64,000 nt of DNA, taken from NCBI GenBank assembly GCA_025617745.1, contig CM046863.1, positions 58,231,585 through 58,295,584 on the forward strand, in the 5' to 3' direction. Below, piece by piece: positions 36,009-47,267 of the stretch (its first letter is position 1; each line of letters begins with the position of its first letter). Position numbers and translations under genes: made by a program. The notes under the pieces were generated by a model. That model was not told the DNA's origin. It did not search any database and saw only the letters and a list, made by a program, of their open reading frames with translations. The stretch comes from Heliocidaris erythrogramma (lineage: Eukaryota; Echinodermata; Echinoidea; Camarodonta; Echinometridae).

Positions 36009-36784
36009 ATGTGAAATTTCTTGTGAATTAGAGCAGCACATCGCCTCGATTAGAGGCTATGATGTAAGATGCAAGCAAAGAAAGAAAGAGATGCACAAAA
36101 TATAAGAGTTGTCGTATAGAGGGATGAATAACAGAACATAAAGATTTTCAACAAAAGATGAAATTTCCGAACAAAGGGGTGATTGAAGAAAAAAGAAAAT
36201 AGAAAACATTCAATCGAGATAAATCGAAATAATGGAGAAATTAAGCAAAGCAAAAGGTTTAGAAGTGACATATATACGATGAGAAGGATAACGGGCATTG
36301 AATGGTCATTGATCTAGTTATAACAGGAAAGCATGTAAAGCGCCTGGTGGTGAAATAGTTTAAGGAAAAAGAGATTGATATGCTGTGTAACTATTGACAA
36401 TGGAAATGGTTGGAGACGGGAAGCCAAAAGGGTAATAAAAAAGGTTGAGGTTAAAAAAAATGAAATAAATGACTGAATAAGTTTGTTCATTGTAGTATAA
36501 TATTGTTCATTGAGCATAACGAAAAAAGAAAATATATTTAGAAGGGAAAACAATCAACAAATAGACAAGCAAACACAAAGCAAGAAAACACCTCTTCATA
36601 TTTTATAGGGTACAAGCATTTTCGACGAACTGTCCGAATGATGCTATGTATGGATGACATCTATGTTGCTTTGGATGCTTGGGGAATATTGCACATTTGG
36701 TACCCGTCCGATTCAGATATCTAATGAATATGGCCCGTATTCTGGAAAGCCGCTCACCTTTAAGCCTGGCTTAAACCCCGCCTA

Positions 36785-36816
<32 letters not shown>

Positions 36817-36939
36817 ATAGGGCCCGTGCCCCCTTTTTTGAAGAAAAGTATGCATTATGCCCCCCCCCCCCCCCTTTAGAAAAGAAAAAGAAACCTCATA
36901 ACCACTGTCGCTTTTCTCAGGTTTGAAAGGAGGTATAAA
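36009..36939. other. Unassigned; long G and C tracts
   Basis: It contains a 29-nt G tract (36786-36814) and a C tract (36861-36874) around cagggcccgtgcccc-like sequence. No gene is seen; the minus ORFs at 36050 and 36314 are AT-rich noise. Confidence 0.45.
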
Positions 36940-38220
36940 TGAGAGTTGAAGGTTTGCACTGTGGAATAGTTATTAGAAATAGGTTAAAATGCGTAAATAT
37001 ATTGAGGAGGCACCATACAGGATAACGGCGTGCTTTGTTCGTTGTCAGGAGCTATGTCGTTTCAAAAAGCGTGCCCTATGGGTTCGCTGTTCTTTCTTTA
37101 AACGAAGTTTCCAGAACCCATACACGACAAGAAAACACAAGAGTCATTCAAAGGACAAACCTACATGTTGCCTTCGCAAAACTGTAATGAACTAGTCAAG
37201 ACACAACTTCGATTGGTGCCATTACTATCATTATTTTTTAATGACTTCGTTCCTTCATTATTAACACAAAACCGTAAATTAGAGGCTGCAAGCTAGCCCG
37301 CCCATTCCTCTTAAATCCCCAGTGTGCATTTAGGGTAAATACGCAGGGTGTAAGCTATCAGGGTTATGCCAAGGGGGTTCAAACAGATGGAGGCATAGAC
37401 AGCTTCCTTTTGAAGCGAGCTTTGATGCCGTCACAACAAACATGACAAAATACGTGCTCTCCTTCCAAAGACATTCTTCCGAACGAGGAAAGAAATCAAA
37501 TTCCGTTCTATTGCATAACCATGGTTAAGTACAAGGGAGGATATTCTGTTGCAATGATAATTAGATTTCGCAGACCCAAATGTAACTTCGAAAAAATGCA
37601 CATGAATGATATAACAAGGTTCGAGCGAATATATTTAGTGCCAAAATACCAGATTTGCAATGACAATATCTTGACTGGCCGCGTGTGCCCACTACTTTGG
37701 TTGGCTACAATTAGCCAGATAGCAATAATAAAACATTTCTAGGGGTATCGGAAGCCATCTATCTGGTAAACATGTTAATTTGGGTTGGTACAACGGGCCA
37801 CATGAAATATCAAGGACATAGCTATATTATTGAAAATATCACCACCCTAGGAGTATAGGTCCCAGGCATGATAGCGGCAAGACTTCTAGATCAGGTGATA
37901 GAGTGATAGAATAAAATGAAAATACAGACATATCCCCGTATTCTGCAAAAAAAAAAATTAACCCGACCCTTAATCTAAAGTTTATGTTTAACAATGGAAG
38001 ATATACCGAGGTCTCAAGTTTTCTTTTTGTTAAACATGCTGTTACATGGAGCATCGGGTTTAGTTCAATTGGGGTGCGTTAAGATCTTCCCTTTTCAGGC
38101 CAGAATTAGGGTATTGATACGCGTTTAATTCAAAACATTGTTGTGTCTGGACCTTTTTTATCCCGCAGTAAAAACAGTTTCAAAACTCACTCGGTGTAGT
38201 GTGCACCCCCTCCCCTACTT
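36940..38220 (+). repeat. Diverged R1 fragment, copy f
   Basis: It matches R1 copy a from about 4740 to 5930: tgcgtaaatatattgagga, cgtttcaaa, agcgtgcc, ttctttctttaaacga, ctaggggtatcgg, ctggtaaacatgttaat and cgttaaga. It supplies the empty site for the element at 39649-40254 (caataataaaacatttc at 37722-37740). Confidence 0.8.
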
Positions 38221-39529
38221 TCAAGACCATAATTTTTCATATTACTAGTCCTAAAAGTGCAAGTTTCAACATACAATAATCTAAATTTTCTTGTTTATAA
38301 TAATCGATTTCGTCCCCTCAATCACCTCAACAAAAATATACTCGGTCACTAGCTATGATCCCTCGCACAAGACAAAAATGTTATATGACATCAACTATTT
38401 TGCAGTTTAACTTCGAACAAAAATATTGTGCTCTAAGATACGTAGTTTCAACACTGAAAAAGAAAAAAAATCTCACTCGATCGCTACACTCCCTCGCATT
38501 TCAGTAGCTGTTTTGTTATCAACATTGCTTTGTAGGAAGCCAGTCTATATATCCAGACCCCGGATGTGTGGGCCTGAGCCTTGAGGCTAATTAGTCTCGA
38601 AGCGAAAGGGCAAACTCATCCCCTCGAAAGACAGCAATAAATATTGAATGAGATTATTTTGCAGTATAATATGACGTGCTTTAATCCAAACTTCCAACAT
38701 TCTAAAATTTAAAATTTCACACTTCCTCACTACGATCTCTCACATGTTAAAAGAGGCAGTGTTTCTTAGCATTGAACAAAACATGGCTATCTTAGGCGCT
38801 TGTAGCACGGAGTGGGGGGGGGGGGGGGGGGGGGGGGGGGGTCGCGCATATGCTTTTCTCTCTGAAAGTGGTTGGGAAATTAATTTTGCCGCCTCGTCTC
38901 ACAAAATAAAATTCAACATGAAATTATCTACAAGCATAAGGAATAAGATTTCTAGTACTCTAAAATGTCACGTGTCAATGTTTCATGATTTATAATGGCT
39001 TGATCGCTGCACTGCCTTGCATATTAATTAGGCCTACAAAAACAAGTGTTTCTTATGCACTTCAAGTACATGGGGCTTGTGTATTATGTTTAGTCTTGTA
39101 TATGCAATAATCAGCAAGTATATTTGTATTTAAAAGAAAGTTTAAAAAGTATCTTTTGAGAGCATATGGTAATTTGTAATACTTACTCCTTGGTAATACT
39201 CTTTTCCGATAATGCATTCGATACATTTATAATAACGTGCATGTTGTACACTCGGGTTGTCACACCGAGGATTGTTGAAGTTCCAGTATTCGGGCAACCA
39301 CCATTTTATATTCGATCAGTGAGGTGCTCGAATGTCCTCCTATTTGTTAGCGAAGTGCCCGAATACGCATTCTGTAAATTTTCGCTACAAAATGTGTAAA
39401 AAATTTTTTTTACAAACTAGAAAGTTGATATTTGGGCAAAAGGCGTCAGCCCCCTCTTGAAAATTTGTCCGTACGTCTATATTTATGCTCACTCTTTTGT
39501 AAATCATAAATTTTGAATATACTTCGATA
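38221..39529. other. Unassigned; 28-nt G tract
   Basis: The G tract lies at 38814-38841. The word ctcactcg(a/g)tcgcta with actccctcgcat recurs loosely at 38340, 38470 and 38720. No gene is seen. Confidence 0.4.
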
Positions 39530-40565
39530 CTTCGATGAGAACTAAATGTGAAAGTTTCCAGTCACCCCAGGATGAAAGGTTTATTATCGTACCTGGACTA
39601 AAGTAATGCAGGAAACAAAGGCTACATCCTTTTGAGATAACAATAATAGGGACTTTTAGAATTGCACGTCCACTTAGTCGACTGGTACGCAAGGACATCA
39701 TTCTACGCCACTGCGCATGCGCCACTCGCCCTCTCCCTGTCCTCCTCCCTGATATGCAAAATCGAGAATGTGTTCACTTCGTTTTTGCGGTGCTCCGAAA
39801 TCTTCGACGAGGTTCACGTATATGACGTCATCAGAACAGCTCAACTATCACTATGAACATGACGAACAAAGAAGCGTACAATTTATGCAGCTCCTCATTG
39901 TACCCTTCACAATTGCACTGGTTAACAAAAGAACATCCATTCATTGCTATCCTGTAAAAATATGTAGAACAGGTGTCACATAATAGCAGTGAAGGGATGT
40001 CCTTTTGTCTGCTAGAGCTATTGTGGAGGGTACAATGAGGAGCTGCATAAATTGTCCGCTCTCTTTGTCATCGTGTTCATAGTGTATTATGCTCATCCGT
40101 TGAGTGTTTACTTCCGGTTGACGTCGACGGTACGTACACGTCGAGTGAAATCTAAAATGATCAAAACTGTAGTTAACATGGGCAGTCGACGACGTTGACA
40201 TGCGCGAATTAGTCGACTGGGACGAATTACTAGTCCACTGCTTCTAAAAGTCCCTAATAAAACGTTTCTAGGGGTATCGGAAACCATCTGGTAAACATGT
40301 TAATCTGGGTTTGTACAACAGGCCACAGAAAAGATAACAAGGCCTTAGCTATAGAACATAACTCAGTTATTATATTATTGAAAATAAGATATCAACCTGG
40401 GAGAAAAAGTCAAAGGCATGTTAGCTAAAAAAAACCCTTGTAGATCAGGTGATAGTAGTGATAAAGTGAAATGAAAATACAGACATATTATTGGCCCATA
40501 TTCTGCAACATTTGAACCCGACCCCGGATATAAGTGGAAAACCATTTTTGGGACATTTAGCTTTA
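39530..40565 (+). repeat. R1 fragment, copy g
   Basis: It follows R1 (tcaccccaggatgaaagg, taaagtaatgcaggaaac, tttctaggggtatcgg, ctggtaaacatgttaatctg). It is interrupted by a TIR element at 39649-40254. Confidence 0.8.
39649..40254. mobile_element. TIR foldback element with GGGACTTTTAGAA ends (606 bp)
   Basis: The ends are GGGACTTTTAGAA and its complement. TAATA flanks both sides (39644-39648, 40255-40259), and copy f shows one TAATA at the empty site, so the duplication reads as 5 bp. The inner arms are strongly complementary (tatgcagctcctcattgtac against gtacaatgaggagctgcata; gaacatgacg against catcgtgttc). The outer regions share gtcgactgg words. No transposase. Confidence 0.87.
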
Positions 40566-40722
40566 AGCAAAATAACGATTTTAGAAATCATTGTTGGTGT
40601 TTTCAATGAAAATGTTGGTGCATTTTCTTTTAGTTTTTATGATTTATTTAAGGTATATGATTCAGTAAATGGTCTTCTTTCAAGGTATAATAGTCGCAAT
40701 TACCAGTCTTAAAAAAATAATA

Positions 40723-40887
40723 GCAGGGTAGTAGTAGTAGTAGTAATAGTAGTAGTAGAAGTAGTAGTAGTAGTATAGGCCTAGTAGTAGTAATAGTAGT
40801 AATAGTAGTAATAGTAGTAATATAGTAGTAGTAGTATTAATATTAATAGTAGTAGTAGTAGTAATAGTAGTAGTAGTAGTAGTAGTA

Positions 40888-40922
<35 letters not shown>

Positions 40923-40945
40923 ATAGTAGTAATAGTAGTAGTAGT
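40723..40945 (+). repeat. (TAG)n trinucleotide array, left part
   Basis: About 70 imperfect TAG/TAA triplets. It continues at 41427-41475 beyond a MITE. Confidence 0.95.
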
Positions 40946-41056
40946 CAGGGCGGATCCAGGATTTAGTAAAAGAGGGGCACAAAAATGAAAGTTTGTGAAA
41001 AGGTAGACCGTATTTTTTGTCTCGCCAGCTTCTAGAAAAGTCGCTCAGTGGGGATA

Positions 41057-41092
<36 letters not shown>

Positions 41093-41410
41093 GGGACAAA
41101 AAAAAATTTTTCGCCAAACCTTGAAAAAACCTTCAAAAATCGCTCAGTAAGGGGTTATGGGGTCTGTTCCCTCCATAATTCCCTGACAAGTAAAAAAAAA
41201 AAAAAAGGCGCCAAAAAAATGCTTTTACATATCCACCATACTTCCCCTTTTTCTCCTTTTTCCTTCCCCCTTTCTTCTTCTTTCTTCTTCCTTTCTTCTT
41301 CTTTCCTTCCTCCTTTCTTCTTCTTCTTTTTCTTTTCCCCTCTTTTTTCTTTTTTTTCGCCGCCAATAGGGAGGCCGCGGCCGATTCGGCCCCCCCTGGA
41401 TCCGCTAGTG
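40946..41410. mobile_element. hAT-like MITE with CAGGGCGGATCCAGG end
   Basis: The left end CAGGGCGGATCCAGG and the complement of the right end CACTAGCGGATCCAGG are terminal inverted repeats of the common CAG(G)GGCGGATCCAGG type. The element splits a TAG array. The 8-bp flanks, gtagtagt and gtatttat, agree at only 5 of 8. Inside are a 33-nt G tract (41057-41089) and a CTT-rich pyrimidine stretch (41230-41360). Confidence 0.82.
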
Positions 41411-41426
41411 GTATTTATAGTAATAG

Positions 41427-41443
41427 GAGGATGAGCAATAGTT

Positions 41444-41475
<32 letters not shown>
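41427..41475 (+). repeat. (TAG)n array, right part
   Basis: Continuation of the array at 40723-40945. Confidence 0.9.
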
Positions 41476-41476
<1 letters not shown>

Positions 41477-42699
41477 ATCATTGGTACTAGTTTAGTTTTA
41501 AATTGCATACTATATTTTTGGAATGAAACAAAATAAAAGCATGTAAAAAAAAAGCAGATATATTAACACAAAACAATATGAACTGACATTAGAAATATAC
41601 ATCAAATATGTCATGTAAAATGATTAAAGTTGGTTTCAGTATTTGATAAATCTATTTAAAGATACAAAATTAAGGTTGTTTTTTTTTATTCAGTAAGATA
41701 CGTATCAAATGGGGCAGTCGTGCAAGTCCTGCTCATAATTCGGCTAAATTGAGTGCTTATAGCATGCATGAGTGTTGACACAAAATTATAGTAGAATGCC
41801 TACATGCATTAATTCATAAATATCCTTATGTTAAGAGTCGGGAGAAAATATCAAAATTCGTTTTTGTTATAAGGAGACAGAGATAAAAAGGAAGAAATGG
41901 TTCTCACCAGGAAATAAATAAATAATTTCTGACATTAAATGTAATATATGCTATATCTGTGTCGTGTTCCAAACAACGAAAGACTGTATAGGGGAAAAAA
42001 GACATTAAATCTTATTAAATCTTATTAAAGAAAAGAAAACGGCAAAACATAGGAACATGGGTTCAGTAATAACAGAGTAGTCAGTAACATAGGTAACACA
42101 AACTGGTAATTGTGGATCATAAGGATTCTTGAGGAATAATCATTACACTATCGAGGTACCGTACATTCTATTGAACTTTATCGAATGCAGGTAAAGTGTA
42201 TTATGTCAACACATATCAGGAGGAGTTCACTACTTTATGAGCTACGTTATTAGAACATTGAGCAGCGATGCAACGCCTCTGTGCAACCGGCAAGAAAATG
42301 TGGTAAATCGATTACTGATATTAAGGTTACATAATGTCTTATTTCTCATACTTACTAAACTAAAGGTAATAAAGAGTCCTATTACTATCATTTAACCAGA
42401 CTTGTATTACAAAGACTCTTGTAAATTAGATATCTAATAATCACTTAAACTAATTTTCTGAGGATAAAAGGCATGCACAACAACTGCTGTGACAATGACA
42501 AACAGACTACAATCTATAAGCATTATTAACTATAATTATATTACGCCTTGTCGTCTCCCTCGTCCACTATGGAACGCGTCCACCATGGTTGTGTCGTCCT
42601 GTCTGAAACGTGAACGCCGGTTTCAGCTATGACGTCACGTGAAGAAGAAAAAGATAGAAATATATAGGAAATGACTGAAAAAGATGGTGCTAGCATATA
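41476..42699. other. Unassigned AT-rich region
   Basis: No ORF with recognisable content, no repeat found. Confidence 0.45.
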
Positions 42700-43360
42700 G
42701 AAATATATAAGAAAAGATGTGATAAAGAGAAGATGAGAGAAGGAGAAAAACAAAGAATAAAATAAATCAAGAGAAATGAAGGGAGAAAACAAAGAAAACA
42801 AGGAGAGATAGAAAGAAAAATGATAGGAGAAAAACAAAGAATGGCAAGGAAAAATAGAAGAACAAGGAATAATACAAGGAAAGATAGAAAAAAACAAAAA
42901 AAGAATAACATATGACAAGATATAAAGAGAATTGAAACGCAAAAACAAAGAAGCAGATCAGGAAAGGAAAGATAGAAATAAAATGATAGGAGCAAAACAA
43001 AGAATGAAATAAGGACAGAAAACAAGAGAAATGAAAGAAGAAAACAATGAATAACATCAGAAAACGAAGAAAGCAAAATAATAGGAGAAAAACAAAGAAT
43101 AACTTAATGCAAGACAGAAAGAAAACTAATAGTATATTAGAAAAACAAACAATACGTCAAGAAAGAAAATTATTAAAAGGAGAAACTAAGGAATGACATA
43201 GGAAAGATATACAAAAATAAAGAATAACATAAGGTAAGACAGAAACAGAAATAAAAGGAGAAAACAAAGAATAACACAAGGAAAGACATAACAGAAATTA
43301 TTGCAGAAATCAAATAATAACTCAAGGACAGATAGAAAGAGAAATGAAAATAGAAACACA
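42700..43360 (+). repeat. Purine-only minisatellite (~46-bp unit)
   Basis: About a dozen degenerate units of the form gga(a)agatagaaagaaa...aggagaaaa followed by caaagaataacata. The plus strand is almost free of C and T for 650 bp. The long minus-strand ORFs (42541-43076) are an effect of this bias: Phe, Leu and Ser runs. Confidence 0.88.
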
Positions 43361-43419
43361 GTATTAGTATTAATTAGTATTAGAGGTGTAGTGCTGTTTT
43401 TGTTTGAGGCGCTGGTGGC

Positions 43420-43456
43420 GGCAGTAGTAGTCATGGTAGTAGTAGTAGTAGTTGAT
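43420..43456 (+). repeat. Short (GTA)n array
   Basis: About a dozen GTA/GTG triplets. Confidence 0.85.
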
Positions 43457-44198
43457 GTAGACAAGTTCTATATTAATAAATACATTGCATACACGTCTTA
43501 TTTTCTTCCTCATTTCAAAAGCATGTTAAGTTTACGGATTGACGCACGTCATCAAGGTTAATTCGGATTAAAAATATTCACGATCACTTTAGTAATATGC
43601 TATATCTTGTTGGGTTCCTACCATAAACGGAACAGACCATCCTTTAATATCACTTTGATTTTATTTGTCATTTATGGAGATTGTTTTGCCTTTGGGAGAG
43701 TGACAGATACACAATTATAAGGAGCTCTGATCAAGTACAATAAACTACATATCAGTATCAGTTTCAATAGTTCAAAGTTCAGGATGAAGCAAACTCTGTT
43801 ATTGGATGGAATATAATTTTGTATGACATTAGCTTCACCACACTTGCCTATTTGAAGGAGGGCAGTCCCCCCCCCCCCCCCCCCCCAAGGCGCCTCCTAC
43901 TTCCCAAAGTACAGAGACATTCATCCACGTTAGTATGCAAAGTTAAGGGTGCAGTCGTGTAGACGCAGTTCATTTGATTAGCTTTGGAACTATAGTTTTT
44001 TCACAAAGTTCTTGCATTTTTTATAGACAAGTTGCAGCAGCGTACGGTCACGTTTACTTCCGGAAAAAACACTCAGTGCGCCGAGATAAATGTTGTATTT
44101 GCGAATTTTCGATCTATTCACAGGTCTGGTTTGAGAAAAATACCGACCTAAAAAACTATCAGAGCATTCTTCATTCTAAAGTGTGTTAAATCTATGCC
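43457..44198. other. Unassigned
   Basis: A C tract lies at 43868-43886. The 71-codon ORF at 43974 has no domain. Confidence 0.4.
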
Positions 44199-45005
44199 CA
44201 CATGGCTTGCAGCATTAAAAGTGACTACTTTGAGCGCATTCATGTCGTGTTTTTTTCCCCGAAGGGTCGTATTTCCGAAGGTTCATAGTTCCTAAAGGTT
44301 CGTTACTCTGACGGTTCATAAATCCAAAAATGAAGTAAGGTCCTTAATTTCGAAGATGCAATAAGGGCCTAAAACAGGGGGGAGGGGGAAGAGGGGGCCT
44401 AAAGTACTGAGTCTCGCCCCCCCCCCCCTCTTCGATTGGGGTCCAAAAACAAAACAAAAAAGGAGAGAGATAAAGGAGGAACAGGTTTAAAGGGGTTGTT
44501 TAATTGCACATAACGTGTCCCCCTCTCTCCCTCTCGCTCTCTCTCTCTTACACTTTCCTCCCCTCCTGCCCATCTTTCTCACCTCACCCCTTGCTTTTTT
44601 TTCTATCTCCTCTTCCCTCACTTCCCTATGACCACATGGCTTGAGATTTAAAAGTGACTAATTTGAACGCATTCATGTCTCCCCCCCCCCCCCCAAGGGT
44701 CGTATTTCCGAAGGTTCATAGTTCCTAAAGGTTCGTTACTCCGACGGTTCATAAATCCGAAAATGAAATAATGGCCTAAAGAAGGGGGGACTAAAGTACT
44801 GAGTCTCGCCCCCCTCTCCGACTGGTGTCCAAAAAGAAAAACAGAAAAGGAGAGAGATAAAGGAGGAAAAAGTTAAGAGGTTGTTTAATTGCACATAACG
44901 TGTCCCCCCCCCCCCCCCCATCTCTCTCTTACCCTTTCCTCCCCTCATCCCCATCTTTCTCACCTCACCCCCTCTCCTTTTCTCTCTCCTCTCCCCTTAC
45001 TCCCC
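44199..45005 (+). repeat. ~430-bp tandem duplication with TTCCGAAGG words
   Basis: Units at about 44199-44628 and 44629-45005 share acatggcttg, tttccgaaggttcatagttc, cggttcataaatcc, gtactgagtctcgcccc, ggagagagataaaggagg and aattgcacataacgtgtcc. Each unit ends in a long pyrimidine stretch (CT/CCT), and C tracts of different lengths separate the copies. Confidence 0.88.
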
Positions 45006-45532
45006 GTTAACCACCCACCCCTCCTTCGACCTTTTGTCCTTCCCCTGCTCTCTCTCTATCTCTCTCTTACACAATTATTTATTTCTTTGACAATATTCTA
45101 TTATACAATATTTATACAGGTTCCTGCAAAAGCAAATTAATGCAATGGCATTGTTGCAAAGAAATTGTCACTAGATGGCGCCTGACCACTCTACAATCAT
45201 ACTCGTTATGACAAATGAAAGTTCCCCAGGAGGGGTGTTGGTTGTGTTTGGATCTATGGCAAGTTTGAGTGTCTTGATTCCTTTAGACCAACAACTGTAG
45301 GGCTATATATGCATTTATTGTTCTTCTGCATGTGTCTACTTGATTTAGATACAAATACTAGACTTAAATACACATTTGCGTCCATTGCTGGAAACACCAA
45401 ACCACAAACACTCATCAAGATGCTAAACAGGCTCTAAGTGAGGACCATCGTAGAAGTAGAAGTATACTATCCAGTAAATAATAACATTAGTGATATGGGC
45501 AAGATCTATGGTTAGATCCATATCTAACTCAT
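45006..45532. other. Unassigned
   Basis: Pyrimidine-rich on the left (to about 45070). No gene or repeat is seen beyond it. Confidence 0.4.
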
Positions 45533-45836
45533 ATATGATTTTATAATGGCTTTTCACCACCACCACCACCATCATTGCAACTAGATCTTCAGTATTATAC
45601 TGAAGATCTAGTTAGACTAGGACCTTAAATGAGAGCAAACTCAGCCATTGTTGCAATGATGATGGTGATGATGATGATTAATTTATGATGATGATTATGT
45701 TTTTCATAATGGTGGTGGTGATGACGGTGGTGAAAATAGTGATGTTGTTAATGATGATGATTATGATATGATGATGGTGTTGATGATGATGGTGGAGGTG
45801 GTGGTGGTGGTGGTGAACAAGCCATTATAAAATCAT
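45533..45836. mobile_element. Foldback with trinucleotide arms and a 35-bp palindrome
   Basis: The outer arms atgattttataatggctt (45536-45554) and its complement (45821-45836) continue into CAC triplets at the left and GGT triplets at the right. Inside, aactagatcttcagtat (45579-45595) is followed, after a single T, by its exact complement (45597-45613). A further pair (catcattgcaa, ttgcaatgatg) lies at 45570 and 45650. The GAT/GGT triplets fill the right half. Confidence 0.8.
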
Positions 45837-46772
45837 AGCAAATTTGGATACACTGTACTTGTATGAGTTCATGCCCGCCATGCCCGTTGTAAAGTGAACA
45901 TCGCTCCAAAGGGCAGGTCAAAATATCACAAGCAAACAAACCATATTGATATATTTATTTTGATAACCAATCTCTCGACTTTGAATTTTGTGAAGATTTA
46001 TATGACTTATGAAAATGTTGTGAGAGATTAATGCTCCCACTAAGTAGCTGTAACCCTACAGGGGTGACCACTGTTTGTTGCAGTTCGATTATTAAAGTCA
46101 ATTCTTCTAAGGATTCTGTCTATGCCATGCGCTTCAAACTTTGTTGTAAGAAAAGTAGTATCTTTATTTTAGTGTTCGCTCTTTGACAATTGAAACATAA
46201 TAACTAGCATGACGGCAGGTGAAGAGATCACACCCGAGTATGAAGAGTTTCATCGCAAAACACAATTAGCGCCAAATCTAATATTTAAAAAAAGGAATAA
46301 TTAAAAGATAAAAAAATTATTTTTCTGGATCTATATCCATTTACTGCAAAACGCTTTTCATTTTCTTCTTTTATTTTTTTAGGTTGAAAACATTTCTTTA
46401 CTTTCTACATTTAAACGCCACTCTCATTTCAACGCGATAAATCCAGCGCGCGTTCATGACGCGCTATTGACGAGCGTAACTAAATCAATGGAAACACACA
46501 CAGCGAGACGCGCGTTGGCAATGGGAAGAGCCTTGTAGAAATTAGTTCGACGCTTCGGCTCCGTAGATTTATGGGAGCCAAACCATATTTCAATCCACTG
46601 CCCCCAAATCAAGCCCTGTACCCGTGGATGCATTCCACACTGATAGATGGAGATAAGAAAATACAGGTGGGGAGAAGAAGAAGTATGTCTGCTTTTGCAA
46701 CTGCTTCGCATAGCACATTATTATCATTTTCATGAATTACTGAACTGCATGAACATACTCCAACAAGCTTTA

Positions 46773-46806
<34 letters not shown>

Positions 46807-47265
46807 AATTGGGATTTTACAGACGACTTATGGACAGTTTAACTTTTGTCCAAGGCGTGGTAAGTTATTATGAAATGAATCATCAAGAAATAAAAAAAAT
46901 GTTTGGTCCAAAATGTGAAGATTAGTCCTTTTCGGGGGACATTCTTAACTGTGATATGTTTCCAGTTTGACAAAAAAGAACAAGAAAGAAATTCTTGAGA
47001 GAAGCCTTAACCAGTAACCCGTTGGTCCTGTGTCAGGAGCAGCTAGAGTATGGCCTATGGTAGTCTTACAGTGCAAACACTCTTTTATGACTGACCAGGG
47101 AATTGTGCCTGCAACTAAACCTGACCGTATAACCCTAACCTAACCTAAAACTTGATTGCAACCCTAACCCAATGACGAAATAAACCCCGAAGAGATTGGT
47201 CAACGATGCTTATGCTGGAGCAATCCCAGCCCCCAACCCCCTCCACGAAGGCATTTGGGGGAGTA
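45837..47265. other. Unassigned, with GT microsatellite and telomere-like words
   Basis: A (TG)n run lies at 46774-46803 and degenerate CCCTAA words at 47125-47172. The 46430-46700 part is GC-richer, with an open 85-codon minus frame (46454-46711) of unknown nature; no splice or domain support. Confidence 0.45.
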
Positions 47266-47267
47266 TA

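Noticed and set aside
40680-41508. Long ORFs of 117-145 codons rich in Tyr/Thr, Gly/Pro and Lys
   Set aside because: Produced by the TAG array, G tract and CTT-rich stretch of the MITE region.
42541-43076. Three overlapping minus-strand ORFs with membrane-like Phe/Leu/Ser runs
   Set aside because: Complement of a purine-only minisatellite; no stop codons by composition alone.
46454-46711. 85-codon minus-strand ORF in a GC-richer patch
   Set aside because: No domain, splice or promoter support; kept only as an unassigned region.
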